Origin: Thamnaconus septentrionalis
Taxonomy: Eukaryota > Chordata > Actinopteri > Tetraodontiformes > Monacanthidae
Assembly: GCA_009823395.1 (NCBI GenBank)
Contig: CM020509.1
Location: 18,789,501-18,853,500, forward strand
Reading direction: 5' to 3'
DNA length: 64,000 bases
Below, piece after piece: positions 1 through 29,394 of the stretch. The translations under genes were made by a program, and so were the position numbers. A model generated the notes under the pieces. It searched no databases. It had not been told where the DNA came from and saw only the letters and a list, made by a program, of their open reading frames with translations. Positions within the stretch are counted from its first letter, which is position 1. Each line of letters opens with the position of its first letter.

Positions 1-16059
<16,059 letters not shown>

Positions 16060-17265
16060 GCCAACTTGACCCCCCCCACCTGACCCGCCGACCCCACCTG
16101 CGCCCTCCACTTCTCCACCTCGCTTCGAGTCAGACGCCCGCCCAAAAGATGTAAAAGACGCCCCCGCCCCCCGCGCGAAAAAAACCCAAAGTCCAGGCCA
16201 GTCCGACCTCCTGTCTCCCATATATTTTTTTAAAAGTCTATTTATTTAACACACCCAACTGACACACACACACACACACACATGGACACGGACACACTGG
16301 ACTGAGTTGCAGGAAGGGGGGAGAAGGTCCAAGATCTGTTACAGCTTTGGGAGACAGACTTGTATTTATGTGCGTGGCTGTCACATGCACTCGCCCGCCT
16401 TGCCTTTCATTCTTTCACACCACACACACACACACACACACACACGGGGTAGGGGGGGAAGAAACACACACCAGCTGATGTTCTCCTTCACTGTGATTGG
16501 CTGATTCAAAGCTGCTTCGGTAAACTGTGCACCCCTCCCTCCCCCCACTGCTCTCCATCTGCGTTCGGCCTCCCTTAGTTGCCCCAAAAAAAAAAATTCC
16601 TCCACCCCCATCCCTCCCCTGCCCTCCTTCCTTGTTTGCTTTTTGCTCTCTTTAACTTCTTTTCTTCAAAGTGAAGTAATGGTTTATGTGTGCTGGCCAG
16701 ATGATATTGAATGAGGGACGTTCTGAGACCGTTTGCTCCAAAAGAAAAGAAGAAAATGGTTCCTCTTAAGAGGAATTTTGACAAAAAAAAAAAAAGTCCC
16801 TCATGATATAAAATCATCTGCCTGCACTTTTAACAACATAAAAGCATGCAGAACCTGTTTTCTTTCCCCTTAAAACTCACTCTGACTCCTGTTATGTTGT
16901 GATGCTAACAGTGTATCAAAAGAGTTACATAAGCTGCAGAAAAAAAGCGGTCGAAGGCGAGACAACGTGATGACGATGACACAAAATCTTGTTGGCAAAA
17001 AAAAAAAATAAATAAATAGCTTATATGGAGAGTTCTATATGAAGATGGAGATGAAGAGCATGTGGGGGAGTGGCAGGGGTTTCTCTGGGGGGGGCAGGAC
17101 GGACCCTGTCGAACCAGAGGCTTATAAAAATGATTCCATGGATATCTCTTTAAAAAGACATTGTGAAATTGTATGATATTGTATTTATTTCATTTGATTT
17201 TTAAGATTCTATTTTTCTTTCAAGTTCTGTATATATGGACATTAAAGATCATTATTGACATGCAT
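16060..17265 (+). other. rps6ka6: rps6ka6 3' untranslated region
   Basis: About 1.2 kb from the stop codon to the first plausible poly(A) site. It includes short (CA)n tracts (16264-16281, 16421-16444) and an AT-rich distal part. Confidence 0.6.
17241..17246 (+). terminator. Polyadenylation signal ATTAAA for rps6ka6
   Basis: ATTAAA lies within an AT-rich 3' end. GTGTG-like and T-rich downstream sequence follows from 17267 on, as expected for cleavage near 17260. No transcript evidence is available here. Confidence 0.5.
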
Positions 17266-18108
17266 TTAGTGTGAACTGTCTTCTTTCTTCCTGCACCACT
17301 GCTATCTTCACTGTGTGGCCCAGGGGCTGATCCAAAAAACAAACCAAAAAAACCAACAACTATAAATCCTTGGTGTATTTAACGTTTTATTTTAATGCCA
17401 CTTTTCGCAAGGTGTTTTCTTGCATCTTCAACAGAGTATTTCTTCAGCTTATAGTGAGGACTCGGCTTTATTCAGATTGTTTAAACTTTGCTCAGTGGCA
17501 GCCAGTCAGCTGAGTCTCATTCCACATATTAGAACCACAGACACAAGAGGGGCATGCAATAAACATTTTTAAAATGCTTCATGAAGTTCAGAAATATATT
17601 TATCAGGTTAAACTTCAGGTCAGTTCATGTTTGCAAACTGTCATCACTAGCTCAGTTCCCAAAGGTAAAATTGGTTAGTAATCAAAGATTGAACACAAAC
17701 ATTCAATCATTTGCATTCTCAGTGTTTTTTATCATAATAAATAAAGAAATAAAATATTTTCAAATATAGTACAACCGCTTAAAATTAAAAGTGCTGCACT
17801 CACAAAAAATATTGTGTAGTATTTAATGCCAAAAATAATAAGATACTAGATGTCAAAATCAATGCCAAGGGTCGCTACTTTGCGTTGTAGTAGCATCTTT
17901 TGTTTTCCCATCGAAACAGAAAATGCAATGCGCGCTAGTGACCACTAGGTGGCCACACTGCGCAGCACAAAAGTAGCAGGGGAACACGCTGTCCCTCCCG
18001 GGTCTGTGTCCTGCCCTTTATGCAAATCACACAGTCCCGCCTGCTTCCATTTTGTCTGTCCGACCCCCCCAACTCCCCAGAGAGGGAGGTCGCCCAGCCA
18101 GACCCGAG

Positions 18109-18147
<39 letters not shown>

Positions 18148-18305
18148 GCCAAAGTGAGGACATGGTGATCGGTTCTCACTCTTCCTCTCAACTTGGTCTT
18201 TTTTTCATCTAAAGAGTGAGGAAGTCATTTCAGAGGTGATGTATGACTGGAGGTTACGCTAAGGTTAGCCTTTGCTATATTGCGGCTCGCGATAGGGTGT
18301 CCAGA

Positions 18306-18308
<3 letters not shown>

Positions 18309-18355
<47 letters not shown>

Positions 18356-18370
18356 TGTGTATGTGTGTGT
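18309..18370 (+). repeat. (GT)n microsatellite
   Basis: Nearly pure GT tract with a few A interruptions. It produces spurious poly-Cys/Val frames. Confidence 0.95.
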
Positions 18371-19044
18371 CAGAGCTGTCATGAGCAGACAGCAGGGGAT
18401 ACAGACAGGAAAACAGATGGATTGAGGCACGAGGGCTGCTTCCATCACTGCAGACGCACAAACACACACTCGCGCGCGCACACACACAGGGTCCACGGGC
18501 CAGCTGTTGTCCTTTTTCTGCAAGTGTCTGAGCCGGTACACCCCCTCTATACACAACTACCACTCCCACACACAAGCACACACAGGCGCACATGCACACA
18601 TAAATATGGGGCTTTCCATCCTGAATTAGATGCATTTTGCAGCGGGCCCGGGCGCTGGGAGGTAAACAGCGGGGCTAATTGTTTTGACATACTGCTCTTT
18701 GTTTTGGCCTCTTGGTGCTAATCATCCACTTGGCTGATAAACACGCCTGGCAAAGGGAAAGGCAACGTTTAGAGGAGCTGGAAGGAAGTTTTTTTTTTTG
18801 TTTTTTTTGCAGGAAGAGGAGGACAGGTGCGGCGGTCATACCTGCGGTCCGCATTTTTCGCTGGCGGTCCAGAGTTCCCACAGTGCCTCCGCTGTGGATA
18901 GGTAGCCTCCCGCTCAGGTGTGAATCTATTTATCCTCATTAACGAGTGTCTCCCCAAAGTCAGCCAATTAACACGCCGCCGCTAATGAAGCCATTAGCTG
19001 TCAGATGAGGTAGAGGCAGCGCTTGTCATCAGTCCACTGTGCGT

Positions 19045-19081
<37 letters not shown>

Positions 19082-22000
19082 CACGCATCCACCACTCTTG
19101 CTGCTAATAAAAGGGAGAGAATTAATGGAGTGAGCGTGTGTGATAATGAGTTAATGTGGAACAAGCAGGACGAGCAGTGATCAGCCCTCTGTCTCAAATG
19201 AAGATATCAGACACAGTGATTTACTCTGCGAGCCATAAACAGAGCGCTCAAATATAGGCTACCACTCATTCCTGGGTGTGTTTGTGTGTGCGCCCGCGCG
19301 TGTGTGTGTGTGTGTGTGTGTACACGTGTCGCTGACAACACGAGGACATAAATCACTTCCCAGCACAAGGTTGCGGGGACCCGTCAGCCTCATGGAGACA
19401 AAACACGTGTCCCTCAGCGTCGACTATTAATTTTAGCGCGGCATCTTTTCTTTTTTTGAGGAAGAGCTTATGTTTGCATAATGGTTTGGCTTTAAGTAAG
19501 TGGGATGACCAAAAGGTCTCGGGCGCTCGAGCTAGTTTTTGCTTTTGCAAGGTCCTCAAGGCCCACGTGAACACCACCGTGCATGACCACTCCATACCAC
19601 CTCAAAATTTGCTTTTTCGGCCCGAGTGAAATAAGAAATCCGAGTACCACCGAGGGTTCACTTGCTCCCTAATGAATTGCTCACGCGGAGCAGCCTTAAT
19701 ATGGGAGCGATTGGCCAAAACACGACTGCAGCGGCGGCCTCTTCGTAGGGGTCACTCGGCCTTGACACCTCTCACACTGCTTAATTGTTTTGTCAGCGCC
19801 CGAACATAAAACCGAGGCTCTCCTGGAAGACGGAGATCAAATTAACAGAGCGGGATTCCATTATTATTTTTTTTTTTTTTGCAGTCGTAATTATTCTTCC
19901 GCTCTCCCAATATTCCCACGAGCTGGAAACACTGTAACCTATATCACACGTAGCCCCGCCCACCGCTGCTAAGCCCGGGTGGCCCCGCCCGGTCGGGGGA
20001 TGCCAGAAGTGGGGGGGATGTAAAATTGATTTTTACATTACATGCTTAATTGTATTGCAGATCCTTCCCATCCTCAGCCGTCCTTCCCCTCCGCCTCCTC
20101 ACCCACCCCCCCTCCTCCCTGCTCTGCCTCCCGCCTCCTGCGGTTGCTTGGCGTTGCCGTCGATTCCGTCCTCTAACATGGCAGCCGGCGGAGGTCCTGT
20201 GCCCTCCAGTGATCACTTATCAAGTTGGCTCGCGTTCACTTTGAAGTTGTGTCACTGTTGCGGCTCATTTGGCGGCCGCCACTGTCTTCAAAGGAGGGGG
20301 AAAGTGCTCGGCGCTAATGCGGCGGCGGGCGGTGTGTCCAAGTGGATGTGCTTCTTTTTCAACAGGTGTAAAAAAAAAAAAAAAAAAAAAAAATTCTATT
20401 AAGGCTTCAGAATCAAATATTTACTTCAGAGCTGCTAGACTTCAGAAGTGTTTGCTTACAAAATGTCCTGCACCCTTCTAGAAATGTGTTGACAACAACA
20501 ACAACCCGAGTCCTCCGTTTGAGAACGCACATTCACACCATTCCATCATCCCATGTGGAATGGGGTATATGTCACTGGTCTTCATTAATATTCCACAGAG
20601 CATCTGGAGTCAAGGCTACAGCACAGCACATAAACATCATCTATTTAATAATTACTAAATCAAATATAACGTTGAGTTTTGTGTAGAGTCAGAATTTTTG
20701 CCAAATCTGGTTTATTTCACTTGGAATCGTTTTGCGCTCCTCTGTCAAATCACATGTTCCAGTGCTGCTGTTATTTCAAATGCAGTTGTTTTTAATTTTA
20801 GCGTTGTTACATTTTATTTGCAAATATCATTTAAGCTTCCGTAAAACCAGCATGGCCTTAAAAACTGAATCCAATCTCAGTTGGTGGAAGTTGAGAAAAA
20901 TTAACACAGAAACACACTGGCGTCATCTGCATATTTGACCATCTGTGTCTTTTTGACCGACAGGAAAATCTTTTCCTTGGAAAAGCCGGGAAAGTCTTTT
21001 AACCTTTTAATCTGACGGAGCCAGATCACACCTGCAGGAGGCCTGAAAGACGGGGCGGGGCGGGGACTCATCACGTGACCTTGCAGCACATTTGCTGGGA
21101 CTGGAGAGGCTGGCGCTGAAAGAAGAAAAAGAACTTCAAGGAAAAGACGATGAAGTCGGCGCTCGGCCGATAAGTGGAATTATTTGCGCGTTTGAATCCT
21201 GCTGTTTGGTTGCCGCTTGTGGTCTCCAAGCAGCATCTCCACTGCAGCCCAGTGCCTCCCTTCCTCTAATTAAAGAGATATGTGATGTCCTCTCTTTCAC
21301 CTCCTACTGAGCCACTTTTACTGCAACCACCATATCAGTGGCTCGCTGCAAAAAAAAAAGAAAAAAAAAACTTTAATTCTGCTTTCGCAGAAACCCTCGC
21401 GCATTAAATTGAATCCCCTTTAATCCCAGTGTTCCATTCATTTTAGTGACTTTCAGAGACAAAAATAAAATAAATAAATAATCACACTATAAATAAAACC
21501 CTGGGAAAACAAATTTATTTGAAAGAACTCGCTAGCCACTCCCCTGCACCTCTCTTCCTCCTTTACACTTTTGACTTGTTAACTTTCAAGTCTTTGAAAG
21601 ACGATACAGTGGAGAATCAAAGAGAAACAGAAGGGTTTGAGATGAGACGCAATTACCAGGAAAGGTGTGAGTCAGCTGCTCCCATTATCCCCCCGCCGGT
21701 AAACAAAGCGCCCGTCCTCCATCCCAACCGCCGCCGCACCAGCCACCGCCGCCGCTGCCGCTCCATTGTTGCCTATGATCAGTCCGCTCTCACTCAGGAT
21801 CTGATTCACGGGCTCAATTATCTGCCGGTGCAAAGCCGAGTCATCCCACCTCGAGCATTTGGAGGAAAATAATTACCTCAAGTTCACCATTTAATACCTC
21901 TGGAATGCCTCTTTCATCTTACACCTGTTCTATTTTTCTTGCTGTCCTCTGCACTTTTTCCCCCCAAAGTCCGTTCTTTTGTTCTTTTCTTTTATTCTTT

Positions 22001-22465
22001 CTTTTGCATCTCTAACTTATTTATGTGGATTACGGTTGTCATGCACGGTGGACGTGTTTTATTTTCTCTCTTTTTTTTCCCCCCCTTTGCCTTCCTTGGA
22101 GCATCCTGCACGCTGACAGTGCGAGGTGGATGAGGCTCAAGGATACTGCAGTGCTGCTCTGGACCTTGGCTCGCTTTGCTTGTTTGCTCGGCTGCTGGCT
22201 CCACTTCCATCCAGGGGCATTCAGTCACCCTCCCACCCCCACCACCACCACCACCACCACCACACACACACACACACACACACACGCCTCCCCCTAACCA
22301 CTGCCTCCCCCAAACACACACACACACTACTAGAAATCAGGGATTATTCCAAACTAAAATAGATGGATGGAATCAATCAGACATGGTTTTACTTTTTTTT
22401 TCTCTCTTCTTTCGACATAACTGCCCTCTTTCACCTCCACCCTCACACCCCTTTTCTCTCTATAT

Positions 22466-22508
<43 letters not shown>

Positions 22509-22844
22509 GTCTCCCCCAACCCCCTCTCAGGGCTGCAGACTGAGGAGATGCATAAATTCAGACGCATTAGTATTCCAGTCAGGCTCTCCATTTCAAGGCA
22601 AGGCCTAGCACCCTTCCGCCTCTCGTCCTCTCATCTCTACCCTCCTTCACTCTCCCCTTTTCCAGCACTGTTTTGAATCATTTAAGCGGCGCTTCGTCTG
22701 TAGGCCTACTTATATCCAAGCCGTCCCTAAATTATTTTTTAGGCATTATGATTTTTTTTGTAGTAATATAGCTCTATTTTTCCTCGTGCATTGCCAATTA
22801 TACGCAGCTGTAGTCTTTGAAATGAGATTCATCTGCCTCTGCTT

Positions 22845-22883
22845 GTGTGTGTGTGTGTGCGTGCGTGTGTGTGCACGCGCTCG

Positions 22884-22935
<52 letters not shown>
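22845..22935 (+). repeat. Compound (GT)/(GC) microsatellite
   Basis: GT repeats interrupted by GC-rich alternating purine-pyrimidine steps. Such tracts can adopt Z-DNA. Confidence 0.93.
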
Positions 22936-22945
<10 letters not shown>

Positions 22946-23412
22946 CGTGTGAATGAGAGATTGTGTTTTGCTGTCAGGCAAAGCGGGCCAGGCGATAAAT
23001 CACGCATGTCTGATGGAGGAGGGCAGAGGGCCCGGACAATAACATTTCAGTGAAAGTGCCGGACAAAGCTCGGCTCGCTGTGATCCGTGGAGCCTGCAGA
23101 CCTGCACCCAGGGTCCCGCTGACCCAAACCATATTTTACTGGCTCTGTGACCAACAGACAAGACAGGCAGCAGCATGAAGAAGCTTATAAGAAGTCGCCG
23201 TTTGATGCACAACTGGGACTATATAGGCGAAGGTTACGTTGTTCAAGTTTAACATAAACACACTGAAGCGTAAAAATTCTCAATCTTGTCTTTTGAATCA
23301 TTTACATTTGTAAAGCCAATACATCTACAAATAAAGGAAAAAAACAAACATTTAAAGGATATTTGAATAAGTAATACGAATCATTTCTTAATTATTGCTT
23401 TTACTATTGCAC

Positions 23413-23487
<75 letters not shown>
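23413..23487 (+). repeat. (AAT)n microsatellite
   Basis: About 25 uninterrupted AAT/ATA triplets just beyond the likely 3' end of pou3f4. Confidence 0.96.
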
Positions 23488-23568
23488 TTTTTTATAAAAA
23501 ATTAATCAGAAGTTTAATTATGTTTTGGACAGTAAACAGCAAGAAATTGTTTATTACAACATACATAG

Positions 23569-23574
23569 TTTATT
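23569..23574 (-). terminator. Candidate poly(A) signal AATAAA for pou3f4
   Basis: On the minus strand this reads AATAAA. A second lies at 23550-23555. They are the first canonical signals I found downstream of the pou3f4 stop, implying a 3' UTR of about 1.35 kb. Position is the only support. Confidence 0.3.
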
Positions 23575-24921
23575 TCAAAACATAATACAAGCTTTATACT
23601 GAAAATAAATAATTACTTAAGCTGTCATTGAAATTTGGAATAAAACCGCCAAAACAGTTCAATCTTACTGAAAATATTGTTTTTTTTTCTTCCTCCCCCT
23701 CACATTGCTAATTAAGTGCAGGAATAACTAAGAGCATTTGTTTAAATTAATGACTTCCAAAGGGTAATATATAAAACTGTACAATATTCGAAAAAATACT
23801 TAAGAAATAAACCAATAACAGGAGTATTTAAGATTATAAAATTTTGATACTGAACGTACAATAAAATTATAGGCAGGTGTATAGCGTCGTCAACCCCTCT
23901 CTCCATTCTCTGCTCTGTGTCAGAGTCCACACAGTTTGTATGGTCGATGATGGCTGAAATTAAATAGATGAATCCATTAAAAATAGAAGTAGAAGCTGAA
24001 ACTGTGTGTGACTTGGTGAGCTACAGGCCGTGAGGGAGGAATTTCATGAGAGAGAGAAAAAAAAATTCAAATAAAAAAAAACCCTCCAAGTGCTATTTTA
24101 TGTTGGTTCCAATACAACTACAACTGGAAACGGTGGCCTATATTTGCATATGAAAACAAAACAAAAAAGACAGATCTGCTACGAGTATGTTACAAAGTAA
24201 AAAATAAAAATATTTGATGAGAACTAAAGCACGGTCCGAGCCCGGAGAGAGGCGTGATGTGGAAACTGTAGTGAGAGAAGAAAAAGAACGACCTCTGGAA
24301 CTGCTGCAACAAACCAGTCAGGGGGGGGGAATGATGTTGTCGTCTGTTTGGGATCAATCAACAACAGAAGCGAGCCCGAAGAAAATCAAAACAAAAACAC
24401 CACGCTCGAGTTGTCGCCGTGTTTGGCGCTGAGGAGACGCGGTGACACAAACCAAAGGCGCTGGCAGGAGGTCATATAGGCACATTTTGTGTTTTCTTTT
24501 TTTTTGTTTGTTTGTTTGTTTGCTTGCTTTTTGTTATATCCGTGATGTAGAAAAAGGGGAATTTGGCGGGCTCCAAAGTGTGATCTTGAAATGGGGTGGG
24601 GAGGAGGGGGGGTGTTTTGATATGCCGCTATATAGGAATAATGCCCTCGTGACAAGTTAGAAAATGGCGAAGGCTGAGCAGGTGTCTCTGTGACTCTTAT
24701 TGTCGTCTTTCAGTGCTGGAGGCGCGCGGACGAGTCTGTACCGGGACAGGCGTGTTCCCCCCCGCCACCACCACCCCAACGGAGCTTCCACCAGTGGAAG
24801 GGAAGTGGGAGGGGGGGCACCACCAGTCTGTGCCGGGGCTCGGTGGTCTGCTGGAGGGCGGCGAGAGGGAGCTGGAGGTGGCGGGGAGGTGGGATCCCTA
24901 AATTCCTCCCGGTGCTGTCCG

Positions 24922-26008
24922 TCAGAGATCGTGGCACGACGACGCGTCCGCCGCGCTGCCGCCGTGGGAGTAGGGTCCGTCGTGCGGCGGCGGCTCGCCC
25001 GGCGGCGTCATGCGCTTCTCCTTCTGCCGCCGGTTGCAGAACCACACGCGCACCACCTCCTTCTCCAGCTGCAGCGAGTCCGCCAGCGACGTGATCTCCG
25101 GCGCCGACGGCTTGGGACACTTGAGGAAGTGCGTCTCCAGCACCCCCTTGACGCTCACCTCGATCGACGTCCGCTTCTTCCTCTTCCTGCCCTGCGCGGC
25201 GATCTTGTCTATACTGCTCGCGCTGCCCGTGGTCGAGTCCGCCTCCTCCAGCCACTTGTTCAGCAGCGGCTTGAGTTTGCACATGTTCTTAAAGCTCAGC
25301 TGCAGCGCCTCGAACCTGCAGATGGTGGTCTGCGAGAAGACGTTGCCGTAGAGCGTGCCCAGGGCCAAGCCCACGTCCGCCTGCGTGAAGCCCAGCTTGA
25401 TCCGCCGCTGCTTGAACTGCTTGGCAAAGTGCTCCAGCTCGTCCGACGTCGGCGTCTCCTCGTCCGAGTGGTCGTGGCAGTGGTGCCCGCCGAGGTCGCT
25501 GTGCTCGGGGCTGAGCGTGTCCCTGAGGCCCGGGTGCATGCCGCCTTGGCCCTGCGGGTTGGGCGGAGGTGTGAGGCCCCCGTGGTCCAGCATGCCGTTA
25601 ACAGTGAAGCCCGTCTGCGAGTAGATGTTGAGCTGCTGCCCGCTGGAGGCGTTGTGGGACACCGGGTTCCCCCAGGCGGCCCCCGGGTGGCTGCCGTGGT
25701 TGTTGTGATGGGGAGTGGTGCGCTACGTGCGACGAGCGGTGGTGGATGATGCCCAGCTGCAGGTCCTCTCGGCCGGGCTTCACGTCCTGCTGCTCCATAG
25801 AGGAGGACCAGGGGCTGGCCTCCGACAGGCTGCTCGCCCACTGGTGCCCGAGGGGGTGCCCGTTGCTCTGGACGCTCTGCAGGTAGTCACCCTGGAGGAG
25901 CTTCTGGTGTCCTCTGTAGGGGCTCGCAGGCTGCATGGCCTGGCTGTCCGGGTGGATCATGGGACTGGAGCTGAGCAGGGTGTAGGGGCTGGAGGCAGCT
26001 GTGGCCAT
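24922..26008 (-). CDS. pou3f4: POU class 3 homeobox transcription factor 4 (Brn-4), single exon with one frame break
   Basis: This is a sequence-specific nuclear transcription factor of neural tube, inner ear and other tissues that binds octamer-like DNA. The frame from Met (26006-26008) reads [15 protein letters not shown] through [14 protein letters not shown] to HHSP at about residue 100. It then continues in another frame as [16 protein letters not shown] to the stop at 24922-24924. The total is about 362 residues against 361 in human. The POU-specific domain spans about residues 183-257 ([10 protein letters not shown] to KWLEEAD). The POU homeodomain spans about 275-334 ([12 protein letters not shown] to [11 protein letters not shown]). 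The C-terminus SSCHDL is the POU3F4 type. The gene is intronless, as class III POU genes are. The single break, beside a CCCC run in the coding strand, is probably a sequence or assembly error, since both halves are well conserved. Confidence 0.95.
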
Positions 26009-26440
26009 GCTGGCTGCTGAACCCCACTAGTGCTACTGAAGCGAGGGAGCAGCTCAGCCTCTGACATCTCCCTCTCTCTGGAGCCTCGACAGCAGCCCGT
26101 CGCTGACTGACAGCCCGCGCCGCCACTCACAGGGCGTCCGAGGCGACGTGACGACGCGCGTCGACCAATGACGCGCCAGCCAGCGGGAGAGCCTCTGCCT
26201 CCTCGAGCAGAGCTGGTGGGCTAGGAAAGGGTTACGCGCACAGTCGAACCGGAAGTGAGACGGAGCGCTGGTCCAGTGGGTCCGCTTGTTGAGCGATGTG
26301 CGCTCGGAGCGCAGTTCCTGTTTATTAATTAAAGTTTCCAACTGATTTACGCACGAGTTTATTGCTGCTGCTGCTGCTGCTGCTGCTGTCACCCTTGAGC
26401 GCGTGCGAAGGAGGAGATTAAAACGCAGTGGCATTTGTTA
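26009..26440 (-). promoter_or_regulatory. pou3f4 5' leader and proximal promoter (approximate)
   Basis: This is sequence immediately upstream of the Met codon. It is GC-rich near the gene, with an inverted CCAAT box (minus-strand ATTGGTCGA) near 26160-26170. An AT-rich TTAATTAATAAA-like segment on the minus strand near 26321-26332 could act as a core element. A (CAG)n tract on the minus strand lies at 26363-26388. The transcription start is not determined. Confidence 0.4.
26363..26388 (-). repeat. (CAG)n repeat upstream of pou3f4
   Basis: About 8-9 CTG units on the plus strand, read as CAG in the pou3f4 direction. It may lie in the 5' leader or the promoter. Confidence 0.9.
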
Positions 26441-29306
26441 AACGTGCCGGCACTTAATTTCGAAGGATACAACCAAACAGGCAGCGGTCCACATTGCTAA
26501 TGATTAACTTTTTAGAGAACACTTCCTCAGGTGTTTGGGAAAAAGACTTTCCAACGGAGCTTTTTACGCACCACCATTTTTACGCACAAATGACCCAGCT
26601 CGTTTCAGCTGAACTAAATATTCGCATGTTGGGCCTTTAATTTTGTTAATTCCTCAAAATAAAATAAAAAATTTTTTTTGAAAAGTAAAATATATTACAC
26701 AGTCGTCTTGACCTCTTTGCGTCATCACGGGGAAAAAAAATTGAAAATGTGCAAATCGGAAAAATTCACGTCATCATTGTTACATTGTCCAAATAGAACA
26801 CAACGTGTCCTCGCGCATGCCACGTTCCTGCTGCCAGGCTTCAGGAATCTCATCGGGTTGTGCACAGAGATGGCGAGAGGGGAAAAAAAAAAAAAAAATC
26901 TATCTGCATATATTGAGGGCCTAACTTCACTGCGTAATTATATTTGCCATTAGAGGAGTGCGTCCCAGTCTTCTTATTAGTTCGAAATTCCATTAAATAT
27001 ATTGCTCGAGCTCCCAGGTTAAGCTTGATTTAAATTTGCATACATTTTCATACATTTAGGAGAAATAAAAGAAGGCTGCAGCCACCAGAAAGTCATTAAA
27101 GAGCGCTGAGCCGAGGAGCTGCTCGTACATGTTTTGGGGGGGAAACAGAGGCTGTGAGGAGGCCGGAGCAGGTGAGCTGACCGCGGGCTGAGCGTGTTGG
27201 ACATGGGGGGGCCTTGCTGGGACCGCTGGAGCGACCGAGGGAGCCATTGGGGAAGGGAAGGGCGATGAAAGGAGGCTCCCCCCAACATTTAGATGGATGG
27301 GAGAGAATTGCCTCTTGCGTGCGTTCCAATGTTTGCCGCAGATACAAAACCTCGCCGTGTAGTTGTGACTGAATATTTCATGTGAGTGGCAGCAGTGGCT
27401 GCGGCTGCTGCTGCGGCTGCTGCTGCTGCTCGTGTGGCCTAGTTTGCTCGAACTGGATTGCTTCACATTTTTCTGGGGGTCGCTTCATAGGATCGAGGAG
27501 CTGCAGAACGCGATGACGCTTTGATTTTTTTTCTCTCTCTCTCCAAGCACAGATTACAGAGGAAGCTTCTATGTGTTTTTTCTCGCTAAGTATATTTAGA
27601 CGCCGCGCCAAAACGAATTGATTTTTGAAAGGTGCACTTCGCACATTAAGAGGTAGCGTGCTACACACCCTGTAAATTAATTAAAAACGGACACGTCAAC
27701 GTTTGAGTGGGGGAAAAAACGGTAAAAATTGAGCTTCTAAAATTCCCAAGTTGTATTCAGAAATGCAGCTTAAAGAAACAGCAACCTTTTTTTATTTTTA
27801 TTTTTTATTTTCAAGTATAAACTCTGTATTTTGGGGGGTTGACGTGAAACAGGCAGGAGAGGGGACTTTCAGAGGGGGTTGCATTGCACTCGATGGTCTA
27901 AGTTTCTAAAGTGTAACAGATGCTTCTCTAGAAACGCTCCTTGTGCCGATTCCTTTTATTCGCATCAACATTTTTCTGCCGCCGAGCGCGTTTCCATAGC
28001 GAGGCGAATAAAAGGCAAATCCCCGCTCCGCGCCTCCAATAAAGAGACCATTCACAGATAACCCGAGCCAAGCCCTGCTACACTTACACCATGCAGCACT
28101 GCGGGCTCTTTCTCTGCACCGGGGGCGCACATTGCTGCCTAAATAACGCAAACTAATGACTCATAATTTCTCCGAGTTTGTCTCCTCAGAATGGCAGTTT
28201 ATATGCTTGTCTGTCGTGTTTATTTATCTGCTTTCAGGGCTGTTTGTTTGGCGGCTTTCATCCTCTGGCGATTATCTCCTGACTCAGATTATTTGCTGCA
28301 GGCTTCAGAGTAAATAATAAAAAAAGAAAAAGACTGCATGCAAATAGTAGTAGTAGTAATAATAGTGGAATCAGTTTTAGTATATTCAAAGATAGATGAG
28401 TTACCCTTTCCCTCTTCCTTCTGACATATCCTCCCTTGTACGCCGCTATAAATTAACTGATGTTCATTATTGGGATATAATCAGAGAAGTAATTATGTTG
28501 ATGAATTTATTGTTTTGTTTTTTCGATTACAAAAGGGAAAAAAATAATCTGCATGGCGTTTAACTAACGGCTACTTCTGGGAGCTGGTCTATAGCACCGA
28601 CGGCTGTGTTTTTTTCTTTTTTTCTTTTTTAGCAGCAGGGATATTTACGCTGGTGGCGGTTTGGAGGAATAAATCCACACAGGCCGGATAAGCACAGATT
28701 TAAAGAAGGGTGAAAATATTATTTTCCCTAACGAATTTGGATTTTTTTTTCTAAAAAAAAAAGGCTTTTACTTTTCATTCTTTCTTCTGTTTTATTCGTG
28801 TTTGCTGCAGCAATTGTGTTCTTCTTAACGGTTTCGTCCGCATATACTGAAAAATCAAACAAAATGGCCCAATGTGAGTGGAATAAATGACCTTCGATTT
28901 TTTTTTAAGAAAAGAAAATCATAATATTTGTTTTTATAATGGTTGCTATTAATAATGCACTCTTTAAAAAAAAAAAAAACCGTGTCCCAGTGTCTCCCCC
29001 CTCCCACCCTGTTACTATAAAGAGAGCGATAAATCCGCTTTGCTGTGCCATTGAGACAGCCTCGGGCCTCGGGGCGGGACCTGTCACCGGGTGTCATGAC
29101 CTTTTGAAAACTTTCCCCGTCAAGCCGAAAATCTTTCGCCCCGCGCGCCAGTCTTGAGACAAAGATCTCCACATTCCGGATCTCGACCCAAAACACACTC
29201 GATTATCATCGATTCCAATATTCTCAGAATGTTAATTATTATTTTTCCGAGACGTCCTGGTGGGAGATGCGCGTCTCTTGTGGCCACCAAGTGCAGCCTG
29301 TCTGTG

Positions 29307-29312
29307 ACACAC

Positions 29313-29392
<80 letters not shown>
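29307..29392 (+). repeat. (CA)n microsatellite
   Basis: About 43 CA units with one CG interruption near the start. Confidence 0.96.

Positions 29393-29394
<2 letters not shown>

Larger units (their letters stand above)
17266..23500. other. Intergenic region between convergent rps6ka6 and pou3f4
   Basis: I find no convincing coding frame. Contents include POU octamers at 17709-17716 and 18020-18027 and microsatellites at 18110-18144, 18309-18370, 19050-19075, 22243-22285, 22471-22498 and 22845-22935. Homeodomain-core-rich stretches lie at 18680-18760, 18930-19010 and 19085-19260. Polypyrimidine DNA runs from about 22390 to 22660. Confidence 0.6.

Noticed and set aside
24700..25749. Long open frame of 349 codons on the plus strand opposite pou3f4
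   Set aside because: It is the antisense shadow of a GC-rich coding sequence. The translation is low-complexity Arg/Ala/Val with no family resemblance.
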